From: Apostichopus japonicus
Lineage: Eukaryota; Echinodermata; Holothuroidea; Aspidochirotida; Stichopodidae
Assembly (NCBI RefSeq): GCF_037975245.1
Contig: NC_092577.1
Coordinates: forward strand, 4,215,001 to 4,279,000
DNA: 64,000 nucleotides
Direction: 5' to 3'
This document shows, piece after piece, positions 36,301-49,700 of the stretch. Each line of letters opens with the position of its first letter. Positions within the stretch are counted from its first letter, which is position 1. The notes under the pieces were generated by a model. The model saw only the letters and a list, made by a program, of their open reading frames with translations. It had not been told where the DNA came from and made no database searches. The position numbers and the translations under genes are program-made.

Positions 36301-39300
36301 CTTTGCTGTGATTTGTTTCTTCCTCTCTCTTTGCAAAATATTTTGTTCTTTTTCTTGATTGCATAAATTTTTTCCCACTCTCTTTTGCCTTTCTCTTCAC
36401 AAAATATTTGGTGGAATTTTTTTTTTATAAAATTGCATAATGGTCAGCTTTAGGCTGATCTCAACTGTCTACTTCCACATGAGTACCCTTATCCCTTCTT
36501 CACCGCTAGTGTCCTACTCTTCCAAGACAACTTACGTCTCTCTTGCCTTGGAGGGGGGCCACTTCGCCTCCGGCCGATTGTCATCGATTCATCGAATTTG
36601 TCCTCCAGGGTCTCCCTTGACAAAGAGTCTTTGTTTGATTTACCAACCGTCCTAGACAAATTCGATCTTGGATTTGGACTTTTCAGCTTCTTTGCACCGG
36701 GGAGAGGTGGCTTATACTGTAGAAAGGAAATGATAGAAAAGAAATAAAATGATAAGTCCTAAACATAAAATGAGCAGAGTGTTGAGTAGTGCTTACAGCA
36801 CCGATGTGGTATAACTGTTTATTTAAAATTCATGATACTGTGGGACTGGGGGAGGGGTGTGGTGGGGTATGAGAGAAGATGAAATTGTTTGGTTTTGCAG
36901 CGTTCTATCTTGGGTGGTCTTTTCTTATATAGTACCACAATTCATAAAGATGTGAGCCTAAAGTTTATCACAGGTTATTGCACGAAGGGCCGATTCATAC
37001 TCCAAATATTTTGCGGGTGAAAGATGAAGACAAGCCATTTATGGTAACGACATCTTAATGGAATGTTGCAATTATAAGTACAGCTGAATGTTGACTTTCT
37101 TCAACTTTTATAACACATAGCCTGCTACAACTGATCTCTGATCAGCTGCTTGGAAGTATGCAAAGAACTGTAATCTTAACCCCAAGCCTGAGATTAACCA
37201 CAACTTCGGTCGACCAATATTACGAGCAATGGTTGCAAATGGTCGGGATTCCTACAAACTTTGTGACCACCAAAAGCCTGAACTACACGAAAGAGACATC
37301 ACGGAACGCAGAAGTAGGAAATCACCAGAAAATAATAATTTGAAAACTCTCGATCATGTTGTTTTTAGCCCGTATTTTGAACCTCCCGGGGGGTGGGGGG
37401 GAACATCCGTACCCTCTACCACAGAGGGTCCCGTCTAGTCAATATCACTACCAAAGAATATGTCAAGAATCGGCACGGACAGTTATAATATATTTATCGC
37501 TACCTTGGTCTTTGTGTTGAGTTGCTCTTTCTTCTTTTCCGGTGCTCCTATCCGTTTGCTCTTTTCTTTACACCAGGGAATGTGTCTCTCTGCTGCGCTC
37601 TCGTTGAAGTGACGTGAACAGGACGGGCACTGTACGTAATCTAACAGAAATTAATGGGAATATGAATCAATTCACAAACACACACAGACCAAACAATCTG
37701 ACAGAAATCCATGAGACCATGAATCAATTTGAAGTTAACATACACATATAAACCAAAAAATCTGACAGAATTCCATGTGACCATGAATCAAGTTGAAGTT
37801 AACATACACATATAAACCAAACAATCTGACAGAAATCAATGAGATCATGAATCAAGTTGAAGTTAACATACACATATAAACCAAAAAATCTGACAGAATT
37901 CCATGTGACCATGAATCAAGTTGAAGTTAACATACACATATAAACCAAACAATCTGACAGAAATCAATGAGATCATGAATCAAGTTGAAGTTAACATACA
38001 CATATAAACCAAAAAATCTGACAGAATTCCATGTGACCATGAATCAAGTTGAAGTTAACATACACATATAAACCAAACAATCTGACAGAAATCAATGAGA
38101 TCATGAATCAAGTTGAAGTTAACATACACATATAAACCAAAAAATCTGACAGAATTCCATGTGACCATGAATCAAGTTGAAGTTAACATACACATATAAA
38201 CCAAACAATCTGACAGAAATCAATGAGATCATGAATCAAGCTGAAGTTAACATACACATACAACCCAAATAATCTGACAGAAATCCATGAGACCATGAAT
38301 CAAGTTGAAGTTAGCATACACATACAAACCAAAGAAATCCATGGGACCATGAATCAATTTGAAGTTAACATACACATACATACCAAACAATCTGACAGAA
38401 ATCCATGAGACCATGAATCAATTTGAAGTTAACAAACACATACTGTACATACCAAAGAAATCTATGGGAACATTAATCAGTTTGAAGTTAACATACACAT
38501 ACAAACCAAAGAAATCCATGGGACCATGAATCAATTTGAAGTTAACATACACATAAATACCAAACAATGTGACAGAAATCCATGGACCATGAATCAATTT
38601 GAAGTTAACAAACACATATAAACCAAACAATCTGACAGAAATCAATGAGACCATGGATCAATTTAAAGTCCACATACACATACGTACACGACACGATCCA
38701 ACAGTTAAATCTTGTGCTCATCAGTCCACATGGGGCATTCGCCATTTTGATTTTCTGCAGTTTTCACCTGAATTCATGATGTATCTGATTGGTTATCATT
38801 CAGAATTTGATCGCAGTCGGGTCGTGGACAACCACAAGCTGCCACGACCCAACCCACAAGAGACATCCCCTGACGCAACAACGAATATCGTATGTGTTTG
38901 ACATGCCCGACTTTTCGTCACGACGAGGACCGACTGTCGGTTGGGAGTAAGATTTCGCACAAATTTCACTGACACGTCCCCGACCCGATGGACTTTTTGT
39001 CACGTTCGAGTCAGTGCAAGCACCTGCCTTTAGTGTTCTATCCTTTCATTTTCTAACCTTTGATATTTGTCTTGCCTATTCTGCAATGACCAAATCCCAA
39101 GGGGCAATTTTCAAATCCACGGAGAGTCATACAATAGCCTGAACCTCACAGACAAGTCAACATCCCCCAACGACTAGTATTAGCCTGAACCTCACAGCCA
39201 AGTCCACATCCCCAACAACTTGTATTAGCCTGAACCTCATAGCCAAGTCTACATCCCCAACGACTAGTATTAGCGTGAACCTCACATCCAAGTCAACATC

Positions 39301-42300
39301 CCCCAACGACTAGTATTAGCCTGAACCTCACAGCTAAGTCCACATCCCCCAATGACTAGTATTAGCCTGAACCTCACAGCCAAGTCCACATGCCCCAACG
39401 ACTAGTATTAGCCTAAACCTCACAGCCAAGTCCACATCCCCAACGACTAGTATTAGCCTGAACCTCACAGACAAGTCAACATCCCCCAACGACTAGTATT
39501 TAGCCTGAACCTCACAGCCAAGTCCAAATCCCCCAACGACTAGTATTAGCCTGAACCTCACAGCCAAGTCCACATCCCCAGAGACTAGTATTAGCCTGAA
39601 TCTCACATCCAAGTTAACATCCTCCAATGACTAGTATTAGCCTGAACCTCACAGCCAAGTCCACATGCCCCAACGAGTAGTATTAGCCTGAACCTCACAG
39701 CCAAGTCCACATCCCCAACGACTAGTATTAGCCTGAACCTCACAGACAAGTCAACATCCCCCAACGACTAGTATTTACCCTGAACCTCACAGCCAAGTCC
39801 AAATCCCCCAACGACTAGTATTAGCCTGAACCTCACAGCCAAGTCCACATCCCCAGAGACTAGTATTAGCCTGAACCTCACATCCAAGTTAACATCCCCC
39901 AATGACTAGTATTAGCCTGAACCTTACAGCCAAGTCCATCTCCCCCAACGACTAGTATTAGCCTGAACCTTACAGCCAAGTCCACATCCCCAACGACTAG
40001 TATTAGCCTGAACCTCACATCCAAGTCAACATCCCCCAATGACTAGTATTAGCCTGAACCTTACAGCCAAGTCCACATCCCCAACGACTTGTTTTAGCCT
40101 GAACCTCACAGCCAAGTCCACATCCCCAACGACTAGTATTAGCCTGAACCTCACATCCAAGTCAACATCCCCCAAGGACTAGTATTTAGCCTGAACCTTA
40201 CAGCTAAGTCCACATCCCCCAATGACTAGTATTAGCTTGAACCTCACAGCCCAGTCAACATCCCCAAAGGACTGGTTTGAAATCAACTTGAAACTTGGAA
40301 CTAACCTGGGTTGACCCTTGGTTTCTGGGATACAGGTGTTGGAAGCGGTGCTCCAGTCTTCATGGCGTGAGTTACTTCCCGAGCAGACCGCATTGCTTCA
40401 ATAAAGTCTTCATGTTTTTGTCTCCAATTGTTCTTTTTTTTCTAAACAATGCAAGAAATAATTCAAGCAAACGTTTTTTTATTAAAGATTTTGTTTGTAA
40501 ATACACATCTCAAAATAATGTAGTCCAATGGTACAATTGACTTTGATTGCAAAGGTTTCTTTCAGATGGTTCTCTTGTTCTCATATCGGTTTCCAAACTT
40601 TTACTCATACTTTGCCTGGAAATTTTATACAAACAGTTGTAATCAAATCATCATCAGTTTTTTTTGCCTTTCTTCCGTTTTTTTCAAGAAATATGATATT
40701 CCCTTCCGTTCACCAAAAACTTACAAATCCATTTCTCTATAAGTCATCAGGGGCACACCCCTCTCCCCCCCCCCCATTCACTCTCTCCATCCACCAAGCT
40801 TTCAACCTCCACGTTGCCAATATACGAGAAATGGTAACAGTGATTGAAAAAGATTGGATGAGCGCAGAAGGATATAGACTAAACAATTTGTAAAAGGCTG
40901 CAAAATACTTTACGCGAACAATTATGAAAAGAAAATTATGAATCCTGAATTATGATCTCAGCTAACAGATGACGATATGAAGTTATCATAAAGTACAATA
41001 ATCTGACCAAATAAATGACTTTCAGCGTAGATATTACAGTAGGTAATCACAGTGACTTTGTTGGTATGTCAGACTCACTGATGGTGGTAGTGGCTTGGAC
41101 GATTTTTCAATCTGGTCAATTCCGAGGTCGCTCAGCCGCTTCTTGGATGTGTCAAACACTTTCCTCTGTTTGTTTGCATTCTTTTCACATATTTTCTGAT
41201 GCTTCACCTGAAGAAATGATTAGATGATTACAATGATGTACAGTATTTACTTACAATACATAGTTTACTACATTATATATATGAATATCATTTAATTATT
41301 TATTACAGTGAAATTAACTTAGTTTCGGGTGACGAAACTGTGAGTCTCCATACAAGCTACAGGTAGCATTTATGTTTGTATGTATGTACAGTATATTAGA
41401 TCCTCCTGCAAGCAGGAACTTGCGAAAAAGCCTCATTGGCTTATCCAAGCCGCAAGCTGACAGAAGTCAGTCTCTTACATTCATATTTAACGTCCATGAT
41501 TATGAATTGTCAACAACTCTGTAACTGGACGACATACATTAATCTTTGGAATGACTCGAAGCGGGGACCTTATGACTGGAAGGCACCGGCGTTAACCACT
41601 GAGCTAACACTCCATATATAATATATGAGAAGAATGCAAAATGCTACAGTTACTCCAAATACAGTATGCCATGAAAGAGCCACTTTAAGGAGCCACTGCA
41701 CGAGCAGCAGTACCAATCAACAAGAGAGTGTAATGCTGTGTCAAACGTACTCTCTTTCAATGTTGAATTACAGATTTAGTATCTTAATAATGCAGACTCC
41801 AGCAGCATTCTTGAACGCTTCATTATCGTACTGTAGCTCTCCAAAACAAAGTCGGTGGTCGATTGCTCTTTATAGGGACGTAACAATAAGTGTGAAAATG
41901 ATTTCTGGTCTTGGATGTTGTCGAATAAATATGGACTGGTATTTTTATGTGGTTTTTCTATGGTCTATCATTTCCTTTACAGAAAAAACAGGCTACTCTC
42001 ATATCTTGTATGAAAGAGGCTTCAAGAACTAGTGAAATCTGAACCAAATTTGGAATGAGCGGTCTAGTGAAACACATTGGGACTACCAAGTGAAACTACA
42101 TAATGCACTGCTACCATAATTCATGGATTCTTGCCTTACCCTCAGTTAACATCACTACGGTACATGACCAGTTAACTTGTAAACACAAAGATTATCGTGA
42201 TAATATCAGAGTAACAGACAAAATAAATAGGGATTCAAGAGCTGTGAATGACATCTTTGTAAGTTTTAGGTCATTTTTATAATCAATATATATATCATTT

Positions 42301-43757
42301 TTTTGTTTTCACTGCCCTGTGGGTTGTTACCAACTTACTGTACTAGGTCTACAGTTCTTGTCTAACATTACTTACTGTATTATGAACTGAAAGATAATCT
42401 CTGTTTAAATCAACATCACGTGAACTGATCAAGTTTTACATCTGACTTGCAAATCAATGAGTTAATATATGCTTGCAGTGATAATAATTCCCCTTAGAAA
42501 AAAGATTTACATACATGTATGTTTGTAGGGTTCCAGCCTACACAGCATGCATCTATTGCCTATTGTTACTTACCTTTACTTATTGTGCACCTGCTATTAT
42601 AGTAATTACTTGCATGTGTCTCTATGCCCAGATGTTATTATGTAATCATCTGCTGACTCTGGTCTCATTGTATTATGTTATGGTAAACTGTTATTCTTCC
42701 TGTATGTTTGTGATTGGGCAACTAGGTTGCTTGGGTGTGGTTAGCCCTATATGCCCCTCTGCCAGAGCATCGCTAGACTAGTCTAATAATATGACACTAC
42801 AGTACAGTTAACCAGTTACACACCGAAGGTGCCACTAGGTGGCATACCATACAGTAAGTTGGCTTGATTTGAACAACTTACCAGGGTCTCGAGAACAAAC
42901 GTGCGACCGCAGCATGGACAAGGTTCCAGATCGGGAGGAGATGCTGTATGCAGAAGACAAATACATATCTTGGTCACTTTAAAATAAATTGCAAGCATTT
43001 AATAATCGTGTGTTGAATTCCCCCACAACTTTTGTGGTTAAGAATCAAAAAAGAAAGGAAAATGTCATTTTTCATCTAATCTTTAATCTGGACCTGAGAT
43101 GTTTATCGCTGCTATGTACACTGTGCATGTATTGACTGTAGACTAGTGTCTAATTACCTACGGTAGCAAGCTGTGTTTTTTTTTTCTGGGATCGATGGTG
43201 GTGTCTAACACTTCTGTTACACCTCATTCGAAACTAGGTTAGATAACCGGCATCAGACGTTTCTTTGTGCGCGAGTCTTCACTCCTTTAAGCTTCTAAAT
43301 ATCTAAAGTTTGGCACTAAGTTAAGACTAAATTGAATAGCATGGAGGCATTTGACTACTATTAGTACTACTCAGTACTCTGGTTAACCATATATATTCAT
43401 TTTACACTAGGCATAGAAGTAGTGAGTCATCGTACTCTCACTCAGTCAGTCAAACAACAAATATTTGTCTGGAAGGATCAAAGTTAGCTTTCATGGCATA
43501 CTGGGGCCAACTTAGTCAAGGAATGACATGGGGCTAGACCTACTGTAGTTGCTGTAGTAGGCTGAGTCCTGCACTACAGTAGGCGTAACCTCTTAAACTC
43601 TATATATTGCCTTAGTTTTGGTCTAGTCTTCGTACGCTATACGCTACTCTTTTTAGGCTTATTGTAGTGTAGTGTACTGTAGAATAGGCCTAGCCTATTA
43701 GGCTAAATGTCCTATACACTGCTCACCCACTCTTTCAGGAATCTCGTTAGAATCCAT
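33395..43757 (-). CDS. ZC2HC1A: ZC2HC1A-like zinc-finger protein, complete, nine coding exons
   Basis: Coding exons in order: 43727-43757, 42882-42943, 41079-41207, 40306-40441, 37504-37640, 36536-36716, 35825-35924, 34384-34521, 33395-33566. All introns are GT-AG, the phases fit at every joint, and the sum is 1086 bases (361 residues plus TGA at 33395-33397). Residues 19-38 and 124-143 are two C-X2-C-X11-H-X3-C fingers (CPCCGRTF...HQKIC and CPSCSRHF...HIPWC). Between them is a basic KNNWRQKHEDFIEAMRSA segment. A Ser/Pro/Arg-rich middle follows, and residues 335-353 form a C-terminal zinc ribbon (CYECGTKYP...CCEC). This order, including the end, matches vertebrate ZC2HC1A (FAM164A), whose function is poorly known. 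The start exon encodes only ten residues; its ATG has the right phase and a good donor (GTGAGC), but a different first exon is possible. A candidate poly(A) signal (complement of TTTATT, 32824-32829) lies about 570 bases downstream. Confidence 0.9.
33718..34064. repeat. three tandem units of 113-120 bp in intron 8
   Basis: Units start near 33718, 33832 and 33952 with TTGTAGTAGGCGGGGTCTG and contain AGCAGACAGGGTCTGC and CTGCCTCCTCGAATAGTA. Intronic to the ZC2HC1A-like gene. Confidence 0.85.
35148..35456 (-). mobile_element. tRNA-derived SINE with L2-like tail, copy 1
   Basis: On the minus strand: GTGGCCAATTGTCTAAGGCG (A-box region), CTGGTTCGATTCCTGCC (B box), a body with CTTGGGCAAGATGCTTTATC, and a tail with AAGCGCTTTGAGAC and AAGCGCTATATA, the 3' end shared by L2-mobilised SINEs of vertebrates and other deuterostomes. 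The second copy is at 63366-63675 (plus). It lies in intron 7 of the ZC2HC1A-like gene, in sense. Confidence 0.85.
36118..36285. repeat. C-rich tandem repeat
   Basis: Four to five units of about 35 bp (CCCCATCACAAACTATACCA and CACCCCCATCCC) in intron 6 of the ZC2HC1A-like gene. Confidence 0.8.
37641..38690. repeat. 64-bp minisatellite with 128-bp higher-order structure, touching exon 5
   Basis: About 16 units of about 64 bp. In 37740-38260 two variants alternate (CAATCTGACAGAAATCAATG and AAATCTGACAGAATTCCATG), giving a 128-bp higher-order repeat. The array begins at the splice acceptor of exon 5. In the direction of transcription each unit contains GATTTCTGTCAG or a close variant, very like the authentic acceptor AATTTCTGTTAG, and the first unit is the authentic intron end itself. 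Confidence 0.9.
38691..39127. other. intronic spacer between two minisatellites
   Basis: About 440 bp in intron 4 with no recognised feature; it contains short CGGGTCGTGG-type inverted segments near 38815-38990. Confidence 0.5.
39128..40277. repeat. 45-46-bp minisatellite next to exon 4
   Basis: About 25 units of CGACTAGTATTAGCCTGAAC, CTCACAGCCAAGTCCACATC, CCCAA with small variants, some alternating with CACATCCAAGTCAACATC. It ends about 28 bases from the donor of exon 4. In the transcribed direction each unit has CTGTGAGGTT (donor-like) and GGCTAATACTAG (branch-point-like). Confidence 0.9.
41493..41618 (-). mobile_element. tRNA-derived SINE (family copy 3)
   Basis: Minus strand: TTAGCTCAGTGGTTAACGCC (A box) and GCTTCGAGTCA (B-box-like), then the same tail as 3855-3977 (GTATGTCGTCCAGTTACAG). 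It lies in intron 2 of the ZC2HC1A-like gene, sense orientation. Confidence 0.75.
43079..43290 (+). repeat. dispersed repeat, copy 2
   Basis: Direct copy of 11847-12080 with scattered substitutions and small deletions; both end GAGTCTTCAC...CTTTAA. It lies in intron 1 of the ZC2HC1A-like gene, antisense to it. Confidence 0.7.
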
Positions 43758-46700
43758 CTCTTCGGTTCTAAGCTACAAATTTGGGTCCTTTTTCGGCAAA
43801 GGTTCAGAAGCATTAATTTAAGTGATTACTACGTACAAAACAAACATGAACAAATATGATAATGCGGCAACAGACATCGTCACTACATGTTTTCTGTGGT
43901 CAATAGCAACGAGGAATATATGAAAAATTGTGATCGATTACTAGTGTACCATAACTTTACTTTCTCGATTGATTCATTTCTATGTAGCGCCATCCACTAG
44001 TCTTTCAAAAGACTGCTCAAACAACCGTTCTCCTAACACTGCGAGATTGACTGTTTACAAAACTTTTTGCAATTTTTGTTCTGCATGGTGCTACGGAAAT
44101 AATGAAACCCTGAATTAGTTCAACAATGTTCAGGATAATGTTCTTTTGTCCAATATTATTTCAAAAACTGCACAAAATGGTTGATTAGTTCTAGTATTTC
44201 AAATCTTTCATTACAAACAATGACTTCGATAAACTCCTAATACATTTTGTTTCTAAGATCGACATGAGTAGGCCTATTCATTTCTTCCCGGTGAAGATGA
44301 ACTTACATTCTACACTCAACAGACTTAATGAATACTTCGTGATTCTTAAATTACAACATCAGCTCATCCACTGTCCTGAAATCCATCTTTAGGACACGCC
44401 CGATTGTGTTCTTTTTACATAGGACAGAGAGCATGTTGAGTAGTGACGTAGCGCCATCACATATTAAAGTATATTTTATATTGATATGCAAAAACCCCTA
44501 ATTTGAATGTTTGTATTTGAATTGCTTTTGAGACAGACACTACATTGATGGGATTGATAAAAGAAAGAAAAGTTATTAAGCTTCGTATTAGAAAGAGGCG
44601 TAAAATTTATATTTTTTCCATGCAAATCTCTGTATATTATGCGGTATCCGCGAATTGATTGGAGGGTAACGCTCGAACCGTCACCAAAACTTGTCTACCG
44701 CCACCTATCGCAGAGGCAGGAAGCTATTTCAGACTGAACGTTGGCAACAGTTAAGTTGGCTTGAGTGCTCGGGGGTAGCCACGGAGGAGAGGATGGGGGA
44801 CGAGGAATGCATGATGGGGGGGGGGTCCATGGAACGATTCTCAGGAAGTTTGTGCAATCCCAATAGTCCACGTTCTCTCGTAGCTAGTTTTAAGCACGAG
44901 CATGGAACATTTAAAAAAAGGAATCAGTCCTCTGTTTTTTTTTATTAAACAAATGCGTATGTCATTCTTTTTTTATGCAAATTTTTGTAAAGGGTGAATC
45001 CTTACTTCGTCTGCTCCTACCTTTCCCTGCTTTTATAACATCGCAAAAATTTTCATAATTCCCACCAATAGATGCAACGAGTTGCATTTGTTTCAGAATT
45101 TTGCCCGAAAACAGTGACAAATTATTTATCGTATCGATGATGATACCATGACGGTGCCATTGCTGTCAATTATGCAGTGTCATCCGGGGAGGGTGTTACG
45201 CCCCCCCCCACCCACACACCCCACCTCCCATCGGCAATATGAAACAAGTTCAGTCGTTGGAGTCTTTACATTTAATTATATAAACTATAAATATATCAAT
45301 ATTAATATTAACTACTGGTGTCCACATGTACCCACTCCGGTTCAACTCTTTGAGATTTGCGGTTACAGAGTTCATTGTAGAAACAAATTTAATTAACAGT
45401 GTACGCCTCAGAATGCAGCATTTGACTTCTATAGAAGAATAACATTTATTTGTTATTCTTAGTGGAACCTCAAAAGACCCGTCCCTCTACATATCAGTCG
45501 GTTTTAACGACCCCAGGCCCACACCCCTTCATAAAAACACTGATCCATCTCACCGGCCCTACAATACATGGTTCATGCCTCTATTTGAAGTCAGTAGGGC
45601 GAATACAGAATCCCCTCCTCACGCCCACCATTACCTTTAATTTTTATTGCTATGTTAGCATATGTCTTGTCTGGCACTCTGAGGTTGTAAGTTCATCTCT
45701 TGATACTGAAAAATAATCCAGCTGTTCCGATAAGCGTTGTCATCCATAGCTGTTCAGTCTGTCTTCGGTGTCGGTTTGGTTTGTTTAATTAAAGAATAAA
45801 CATGTTTGTTTGTTTAAGTCATGGGAGAAACACCAAACGGTTTGGCGTTAGTGTACTTTACAGTTTATTTCTAATTTAAAATATAGCTAATGTGACATTG
45901 AATATTTTACCGTTTGAAAGACTCACGATAAGTTCATGGATAATAAGAGCCTATGAAGGTCGCCAGACCTACAAACTAAAATAACATTTCCATCCTTATT
46001 AACCACATCGTAAAACCGCACCCATCTACCTACCCACACACGAACCCCTCCCCCTCCCCACCCCACACACACATACAAAGTCAGCCTTGTATGCCTGCGG
46101 CATATGCTGTGTAAATGTAGCATTATTCATAAAATAATGCCAAATCACAAAGGTGGAATTGAGTAGACTTGAGGCCAAATCAAATTACGGTGAAAAGATT
46201 TAAACATATATATAGCGTCACTGCTATTATATAGTTCTCTGTGGCCATATTCCCGTCATCATAATGACGTTATATGCCTCCATCAACAATGTTTCTATAT
46301 CATAGGGCTACACACACTCACACACACACGCGCGCACAAGCGTGTTATATACATTTAGACCGAGGACCATTTAGACCGAGGACCACAATATTTTTTCCAT
46401 TGTTCAAATCCACGTTCCCAATCTTAACAATAACCCATAACAATAGAATTCTTTTCGAGGACGTGGTGATTCTTTAGGAATCACATCCGAGGACCTCGAA
46501 TTCTTTTGTTCAACTCCTCGGTCAGAATACAAAACAAGTGCACAGTGACAAATTAGGTAACACAATTTCTCTTGAGGACAAACAGCTGTAAATAAATATC
46601 AAGCCCGCTAATAATTTCTGAGCAACTGATCCCATCAGTTTTTTCTTCAAACTATATTGAAGGCCGCCCTCAATTTCTGATGTAGCGCTTAACTTTGTGT

Positions 46701-46758
46701 TCGTCTCCAACAACCATAACGTTTCTGAATTCAATGTGTACATTATCGAAGGACCAAG
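43758..46758. other. spacer between divergent genes
   Basis: About 3 kb between the first codon of the ZC2HC1A-like gene (minus) and that of lipase 1 (plus), so both promoters should lie here. I see no clear TATA box or CpG-rich block. Simple runs occur near 44817 (G), 45201 (C) and 46309 (CA/CG). The open frames are short and not convincing. Confidence 0.5.
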
Positions 46759-49700
46759 ATGTTGAACCTGTGTCTTCTCGCCTTTCTTTTCGGCACAACT
46801 TGTAAGTATTTCTTATTTATTAATCATTTAACGTACTCAATGAATCGGCGGTCAATATTGAGTGCAACAGTTCGAAATATTAATTTTGAGATAAAGAACA
46901 GAAAAAGAATAGCAAATTCAGATACACTTACATCATATGTGGCCAAAGTTAATTTCTTGTGGCCTAGTAGTCTGTCAACTCCATATTTAAAAGAATATTA
47001 TTATTTCGTATCATTATTGTTAAATTCATGCAATTGTTGTTATTATTATTATATTTTTTTGTCTTTTGTTTTTCACCTGTTCTTAATTTTATAATATTTG
47101 TTGTTGACTTAAGATTAATAATATAGGTTTCAAGATATGTGAAATTTCGTTTTCGATTTTAAATTCAAAAATCTCGGGAAAAATTGATAGTTAGAGTTCC
47201 TTGGTTTTGATATTCGTCTGTCGGATATGCCTGCATGGCTACCGAAGTTTAGATTCTCTGCACAATCTCTATAATATACATATAGCCTATTCATTGCAGT
47301 ATGTGGGAATCGACCGAAATGTTAATTACGTCGTATATACCATTTTTGTGTTAGTCTGGGGAGCATATAGCTTCTCCTTCATAATCTTTGAATTACAACA
47401 ACAGTGAAAAGTGTCTTTCCAATATTCAGCTGTATGAGTATACCTCTCCCCGAATAATCTCGTGGCATTTACTATTTTTCTTGTTTGGGCCCGTACGGTT
47501 CACACATTGGCAATTTGAATAACCCTTGTACCTCCCTGGTTATCACACCTCATCCACCCACACACCCATCCCCTATCTCTCACAAAACAGGTATAGAGAG
47601 TGCGTTTTATATGAGCCAATCTATGTCGCCTCGAATCTTCTTTTCAAATAAATAAATTTTTGAAATGAGTCAACCATCTTGAGAAAGTTTAATTCAGAAG
47701 AAATTAGTTTAACAGAAAAAAAAGTTGAAATGACAATACCATCAATTATAATACATCATTTTGATATGATCACGTGATTACAATACAGTTGCCGGTGAGG
47801 TGTGCTATACAGACTTAGGATGTTTCGATAACGCACCGCCATTTTTGGACCTCCAAGATCGGCCACTGAGTTTGCTCCCAAGTAGCCGCGAGGACATCAA
47901 CACCACATTTCTCTTGAACACCCCTACCAACCCAAATGAATCTGGCCAACAGCTAGTGTCCAACCAGGATTTGACCACAATTTCATCGTCCAATTTCGAT
48001 TCTAACTTACCGACTAAATTCATCATTCATGGATACTTGGAGGTTGGAGATTTAGGCTGGATGACCGATATGAGTTCGGCAATGCTGTCACAGGGGAGTT
48101 ATAACGTTTTCCGGGTTTCGTGGGATCTGAAACCAGGCAACGACCATTACGCCAAGATGTCATCGAATGCTCGAATTGTTGGAGCAGAGATTGCCCTCCT
48201 CATTGACCAATTGCTGGTAAGGAATTTCGTAGAATGTACCGAACAGTGGCGTACGCAATGGGGGGGGGGGGTGCCTCACACACACCTACAACGTCAGTCG
48301 GGGTGAAATAGCTATCCCGGGATTTTGTTTATTTTCAGTCGAGCATTATTTTAATGTTTTGAAATATTGTATAGATTTATGTTTTGCTCCATGTATACAC
48401 ACCGTAATCCGAACAATCATGTCGTATGGTATACACTATGATACGAAAGAAGTGGTTTTGCGAGATTTGACCGGTAGATTCTGTTAGCCTGCGCCCCTTC
48501 CAAATGAAACACTTCCGATGCAGGAACAGAAGAACGCCCTTCCATATAAAGGCGCAAGCCCCTACTTAAATCTGTCGGGGTGGGGCTGGAGGCAAACTTT
48601 GAAACTTTTAAATTCACGTACACGCCACTGTTTCATACCTGCGATAGAATCTTTGCAGTACCGGCCAATGAGAACAGCATAATATTACATTAGATTATGA
48701 TATTACATGAGCGCCCTTTTAGTTCCTATGGTACATTTTGAGAATGGGAATATAAACATATTATTGTTTATCCTGTATTTCCCCCCCCCTCCCACCACCC
48801 AAAAAAAAAAACATTTTCCCTGACCCTTTAGCTCCATCTGACCCATCTCATATCAGGCCTGCTTTTGGGTAACGTACCTGACCAAAACAGTGAGTTCGTT
48901 CCTACAAATCTTACTTACGCATTAATGATTTTATTTCTTAATCCTTTACCCCGATCATGCCCCCCCCCCCCCGGTTGCTCGTGCACCGAATTCCAACAAT
49001 ATTCTGGTGTTTCTAATCCTATTACATAGTTATTGATATGTTTATTCATTACCTAAATTGTATTTTGTTTTTATTTAAATGGCTCGGTACTCCTGGGAGG
49101 TTGGTATTGCCAGGGTTGGGGCAGACTCACAGTAAGTCATCCCCCACCTCCTCTGGCTGGCACTAATTAAACTTTTGTCCATTTTTTGTCAACGCTTCCA
49201 GACTGAACATTACGTGATTATCTTCTTTATTCTTACTCTATTCTCATTCATTTAATAGTCTGCTTTATACTTATTTTTTTGCTAACCTGCAGGAGTCGTC
49301 AGACTTGGTCCCCTCCCCCTTCCCCTTCCCCCACCCGTCCTGTCACATTGACCTAAATTGCATTAAAAATCCTGTAGTAAGCTTGTTTTCAGTTTTTAAA
49401 GATCCAACTGAGTTTCGTTAACTTGACGGTGAGAGTTGCCACCAGTGCCGATGGAATTTAATTCAATACCAACAACAGTTCAATAATGGCACTTCCAGCA
49501 ACAACAAAAATCTGTCACTTCCAATGCTACAAGTCAAAATATTTTCCTGGTTTAGTTTACATGTGATACCATAGAGCAGACTTATAATACAACGAGCAGG
49601 ATACTCTCGGAATGAGTATGAGTACCAGTACAAGGCTATAAGCGTAAATAAGTACTCAATTTTGTACTAGTATCGATAAATTTCCCCTAGTACTGAGTAC

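Noticed and set aside
39128-40277. CRISPR-like array
   Set aside because: Units are contiguous tandem copies without unique spacers, lie in a eukaryotic intron and have no cas genes nearby. The same holds for 32150-32730, 37641-38690 and 55125-55652.
41625-42032. 135-codon plus-strand frame
   Set aside because: Lies inside an intron of the minus-strand ZC2HC1A-like gene, with no recognisable domain and no splice context.
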